Positions 5,678 to 7,659 of a DNA stretch of 7,659 bases are shown in pieces; position 1 is the stretch's first letter, and each line of letters begins with the position of its first letter. Origin of the DNA: CAXRGH01 sp964230195 (GTDB lineage Bacteria; Pseudomonadota; Gammaproteobacteria; Enterobacterales; Alteromonadaceae); assembly GCA_964230195.1 (NCBI GenBank), contig CAXRGH010000057.1:1-7659 (forward strand), in the 5' to 3' direction. The translations under genes were made by a program, and so were the position numbers. The notes beneath the pieces are model-generated. The model saw nothing but the letters and a program-made list of their open reading frames with translations. It made no database searches and was not told the origin of the DNA.

Positions 5678-6292
5678 ATGAGCCAGCAAAGCACTTTCAT
5701 TGCTTGGATAACCCGAATGTCACTGATTCAACGATGGGCATTAATGCATGCGCATGTACCTGAAAACGTTAGTGAGCATAGTCATCAAGTCGGTGTAATA
5801 GCGCACCTACTAACCGTCATTCATAATCACCTGACGGGGGAAGCGTTGAGTGCTGAACGCGCAGCCACGTTAGCATTGTTTCATGAGGTCAGTGAAACAA
5901 AGATGCAGGATGTAAATTCCAACACAAAATATCAAACACCAGAAATTGCGAAAGAATTTAAAAAATTGGAAGAGTTAGCAGAGCGTGAGTGTTTAAGCAC
6001 CCTACCCGACTTTTTACAATCACACTACGAGGACTTGATTGTTCAGAATGAAGTGGACCCAGTCTACAAACGCATCGTTAAATCCGCTGATATCATTTGT
6101 GCCTACATAAAGGCACTGAATGAGTTGAGATTCAGCAATATTGAATTTGAACACGTGAAAGTTAAGCTCGACAAAAAGTTAGATGAGATGAAACGCGAGG
6201 AACCTGCCGTTGCTTATTTCATGGATACGTTTATTGACAGTTGCAACGCAACGGTTGACCAACTGGCCGGCATAGATAAGTCAAACCATTAA
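5678..6292 (+). CDS. yfbR: YfbR-like HD-domain 5'-deoxynucleotidase with HD changed to HE
   Basis: This 204-residue homologue of E. coli YfbR should remove the 5' phosphate from deoxyribonucleoside monophosphates in a metal-dependent reaction. Conserved positions include R19-W20 in LIQRWALM, H34 in ENVSEHSHQV, E73, D78 and D138 in KSADIICAYIKALNEL. The usual second metal ligand pair His-Asp reads His69-Glu70 (FHEVSET). The following loop, DLPTPVKY in E. coli, reads DVNSNTKY (78-85). The fold is clearly retained, but metal affinity, rate or substrate choice may have changed. The ATG is one base after the alaA stop, with AGAGG about 11 bases upstream inside alaA, so translation is probably coupled. 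The name is given on homology plus the conserved alaA neighbour. Confidence 0.88.
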   Translation: MSQQSTFIAWITRMSLIQRWALMHAHVPENVSEHSHQVGVIAHLLTVIHNHLTGEALSAERAATLALFHEVSETKMQDVNSNTKYQTPEIAKEFKKLEELAERECLSTLPDFLQSHYEDLIVQNEVDPVYKRIVKSADIICAYIKALNELRFSNIEFEHVKVKLDKKLDEMKREEPAVAYFMDTFIDSCNATVDQLAGIDKSNH

Positions 6293-6312
6293 CTTTAACC
6301 TAGTTGATGGTT

Positions 6313-6329
6313 TAATTCTTCGAGAATTA
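6313..6329 (+). terminator. Weak AT-rich hairpin at the convergent gene ends
   Basis: TAATTCT, loop TCG and AGAATTA form a 7-bp stem followed by TTTC. It lies 20 bases after the yfbR stop and overlaps the stop codon of the opposing gene. The stem is AT-rich and the T-tract short, so termination here would be inefficient. It is the only hairpin in the 34-base gap. Confidence 0.3.
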
Positions 6330-7304
6330 TTTCGAATGACGTCTGTCTTGAAAGCGTTTTAAGTTTTCCGTAATGGGCAGCCAATATAACGCGAATGCTG
6401 ACCGTTTGTGCCACCCTTCTTTTATGCCAAACCGTATCAAGGGTTTAACAGACGGCGCGGCGGTCCAACACGAAAACATTCTGTCCCATATTGCTAAAGC
6501 AGAGCCAAAATTTGTATCGTGGTACTGTCTATCCTGGCTATGATGGATCTGATGTTGAGCTGGACTGATGAACCACTTTTCGAATCTTGGCCCCCAGCTC
6601 AACCAAATATGGGAATGCCTCAGGTTTGCGCCCATCATGTTGAACACAAACACAAACACGTTTGCTCCTAAAATATCGGCGGCATGAAGTCTTGTTCCAA
6701 ATAATACAAAAGATAGCCCAACGGCACAGCCTTGCGCTAGTGCCATGCGAGTTGCGTAAAGAAAAGACTCAATGGGATGAATACGATAAACCGTGATAGG
6801 GGTTAGCACTAATGCGCTATGATGCACTTTATGAAATTGCCACAACCACTTAACCTTGTGGGATGCTAAGTGAAGTAAAAAGCGAGAAAAATCATCGAAC
6901 AAAAACAGAATTAATGTAAACAGGGTAACAATGATGTAGCTCGGGGCGTCTGAAAAAATGCCGGCTGCAACCACATTTTCCAATAAATCCGAGGTCCAGA
7001 TAGCGACGGGTACCATGGAAATAATGAAAGGCGCAGTGAAAACGATTCGAATAAAACGATTCACAACCATGACTAAGTAATCCTGTTTCGCCGAAAACGA
7101 AAGCCAATAACGCTTGGAAAAAAGAAGTTTAGGCAAACTGATCAGGCGGTTCGGGGACAGTTTGAACATGACAAATACGATGACTAGTGTACTGATGATA
7201 TAAAGCCAATACACTCTCTGTCCTGAATCATTAAACAGGGTCAGAAACTCCATCATTATGTTAATTATTGTCAGGCTACTTTCGTTATTATCCACGTAAT
7301 ACAA
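6327..7304 (-). CDS. Sterol desaturase/fatty acid hydroxylase superfamily membrane enzyme
   Basis: This is a di-iron, integral-membrane oxygenase of the fatty acid hydroxylase superfamily (up to 325 residues). The histidine clusters that bind the two irons are all present. They are H145xxxH149 (HLASH), H158xxHH (HKVHH, 158-162), RIHP (H176), HSH (230-232), HQIHH (251-255) and H262 in YHDTNFG. Hydrophobic segments near 31-47, 86-103, 121-137 and 190-225 give the usual four-helix hairpin layout with the histidines on the cytoplasmic side. The substrate is unknown: a lipid chain, carotenoid or sterol-like molecule. The start is uncertain. TTG at 7304 has GGTAGG directly against it. GTG at 7295 is nine bases from GGTAGG and is a good alternative, and ATG at 7256 or 7253 lacks a ribosome site. 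It lies 14 bases after the TonB receptor stop codon, suggesting one operon. Confidence 0.88.
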   Translation of the reverse strand: MYYVDNNESSLTIINIMMEFLTLFNDSGQRVYWLYIISTLVIVFVMFKLSPNRLISLPKLLFSKRYWLSFSAKQDYLVMVVNRFIRIVFTAPFIISMVPVAIWTSDLLENVVAAGIFSDAPSYIIVTLFTLILFLFDDFSRFLLHLASHKVKWLWQFHKVHHSALVLTPITVYRIHPIESFLYATRMALAQGCAVGLSFVLFGTRLHAADILGANVFVFVFNMMGANLRHSHIWLSWGPRFEKWFISPAQHQIHHSQDRQYHDTNFGSALAIWDRMFSCWTAAPSVKPLIRFGIKEGWHKRSAFALYWLPITENLKRFQDRRHSK

Positions 7305-7318
7305 CCTACCATCACGTC

Positions 7319-7659
7319 TTAGAATGCGTGTTTATACCCGACAAACCATTGTCTCAAGCGGTTTGGACGAGCGCCGTATGGCCTTCTACTAATGACTTTA
7401 ACAGTATCAAAAAGGTTATCTATCTTTACATAGATGATACTGTCATTGGTTAATTCATAACGTCCGCTGAGGTCGACTAGTGTAATCGGAGCTGTCTCAA
7501 CACCCGAGAGGTTAACATCCTGACCTGCAGCTTCTTTCATTCTACTCTGATGATTCAAGCGCAATGAGATTTGCCAACTATCAGATTCAATCGTGCTACC
7601 AAGTGTCACAACATGCTCTGCAAGATAAGGGAGCGATTCTCCTTTTGTTACTCTTCCCC
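7319..7659 (-). CDS. TonB-dependent outer-membrane receptor, FecA-type, C-terminal fragment
   Basis: Only the last 112 residues are in the window. The frame is open to the right edge, so the 5' end lies outside. The fragment is the end of an outer-membrane beta-barrel: alternating strands with turn segments, ESLPYLAEH near its start, VDLSGRYEL, VKIDNLFD (the near-universal penultimate-strand motif), RRPYGARPNRLRQW and a terminal phenylalanine required for barrel assembly. The ARP-x(2)-R ending is typical of FecA-like ferric-citrate or siderophore receptors, so iron uptake driven by TonB is the likely role. The ligand cannot be named from this fragment. A GTG at 7609 is internal and is not the start, because homologous barrel sequence continues upstream of it. 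Confidence 0.88.
   Translation of the reverse strand, partial: GRVTKGESLPYLAEHVVTLGSTIESDSWQISLRLNHQSRMKEAAGQDVNLSGVETAPITLVDLSGRYELTNDSIIYVKIDNLFDTVKVISRRPYGARPNRLRQWFVGYKHAF

Noticed and set aside
6892..7107. Minus-strand open frame in another phase of the hydroxylase gene
   Set aside because: It overlaps the conserved hydroxylase frame entirely and has no domain of its own.
7268..7453. Plus-strand open frame across the hydroxylase start and the receptor end
   Set aside because: It is antisense to two supported genes and shows no family resemblance. A regulatory antisense RNA cannot be inferred from this alone.
7319..7609. A complete small gene starting at the GTG at 7609
   Set aside because: The frame stays open to the right edge, with barrel-like sequence (LPYLAEH) before the GTG. 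This is the tail of a large TonB-dependent receptor.
1..7659. Polysaccharide utilisation locus or defence island
   Set aside because: The GH16 gene and the TonB receptor lie at opposite ends, separated by unrelated housekeeping genes. No SusD, sulfatase, second hydrolase, nuclease, toxin or integrase was seen.

Overview
The window looks like chromosome of a marine, polysaccharide-degrading gammaproteobacterium, most likely an alteromonad-type heterotroph. The alaA and yfbR homologues lie side by side as in enterobacteria, and both products align along their length with my recollection of the E. coli proteins. A large secreted modular GH16 enzyme, a FecA-type TonB-dependent receptor and moderately AT-rich DNA fit that setting. 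The genus is inference. No mobile element, tRNA, rRNA or CRISPR array was seen.

Layout, left to right. (1) Positions 1-2175, minus strand: a GH16 endo-beta-glucanase (laminarinase-like) whose C-terminal part runs off the left edge. It has a signal peptide, a catalytic domain, a calcium-binding thrombospondin type 3-like stretch, two near-duplicate jelly-roll-like modules, and an acidic linker of 18-bp tandem repeats (EDTTDG) reaching base 1. (2) 2176-2334: a gap holding two strong inverted repeats. (3) 2335-2754, minus: a stand-alone BLUF blue-light sensor with its flavin-binding residues intact. (4) 2808-2837: a rho-independent terminator closing a two-gene minus-strand operon. The operon holds a two-helix DUF1269-like membrane protein (3666-4241) followed by a six-helix DUF2189 membrane protein (2862-3656). 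(5) 4242-4452: a divergent promoter region. (6) 4453-6292, plus: alaA then yfbR, one base apart. (7) 6327-7304, minus: a sterol desaturase/fatty acid hydroxylase superfamily enzyme, directly downstream of the 3' end of a FecA-type TonB-dependent receptor (7319-7659) that enters from the right edge.

How the genes may work together. AlaA makes alanine from pyruvate and glutamate. YfbR is a 5'-deoxynucleotidase; the functional link between them is unknown, but the pairing is conserved. The receptor and the hydroxylase are probably co-transcribed, and the hydroxylase may modify a membrane lipid. The GH16 enzyme would digest extracellular beta-glucan. No obvious pathway links the blocks.

I did not find a convincing new multi-gene system. 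The points most worth a second look are: the HD-to-HE change plus a rewritten active-site loop in the YfbR homologue; the unusual GH16 catalytic motif and duplicated modules with a length-variable acidic linker; the BLUF sensor separated from the GH16 gene only by a structured spacer; and the receptor-hydroxylase pair.
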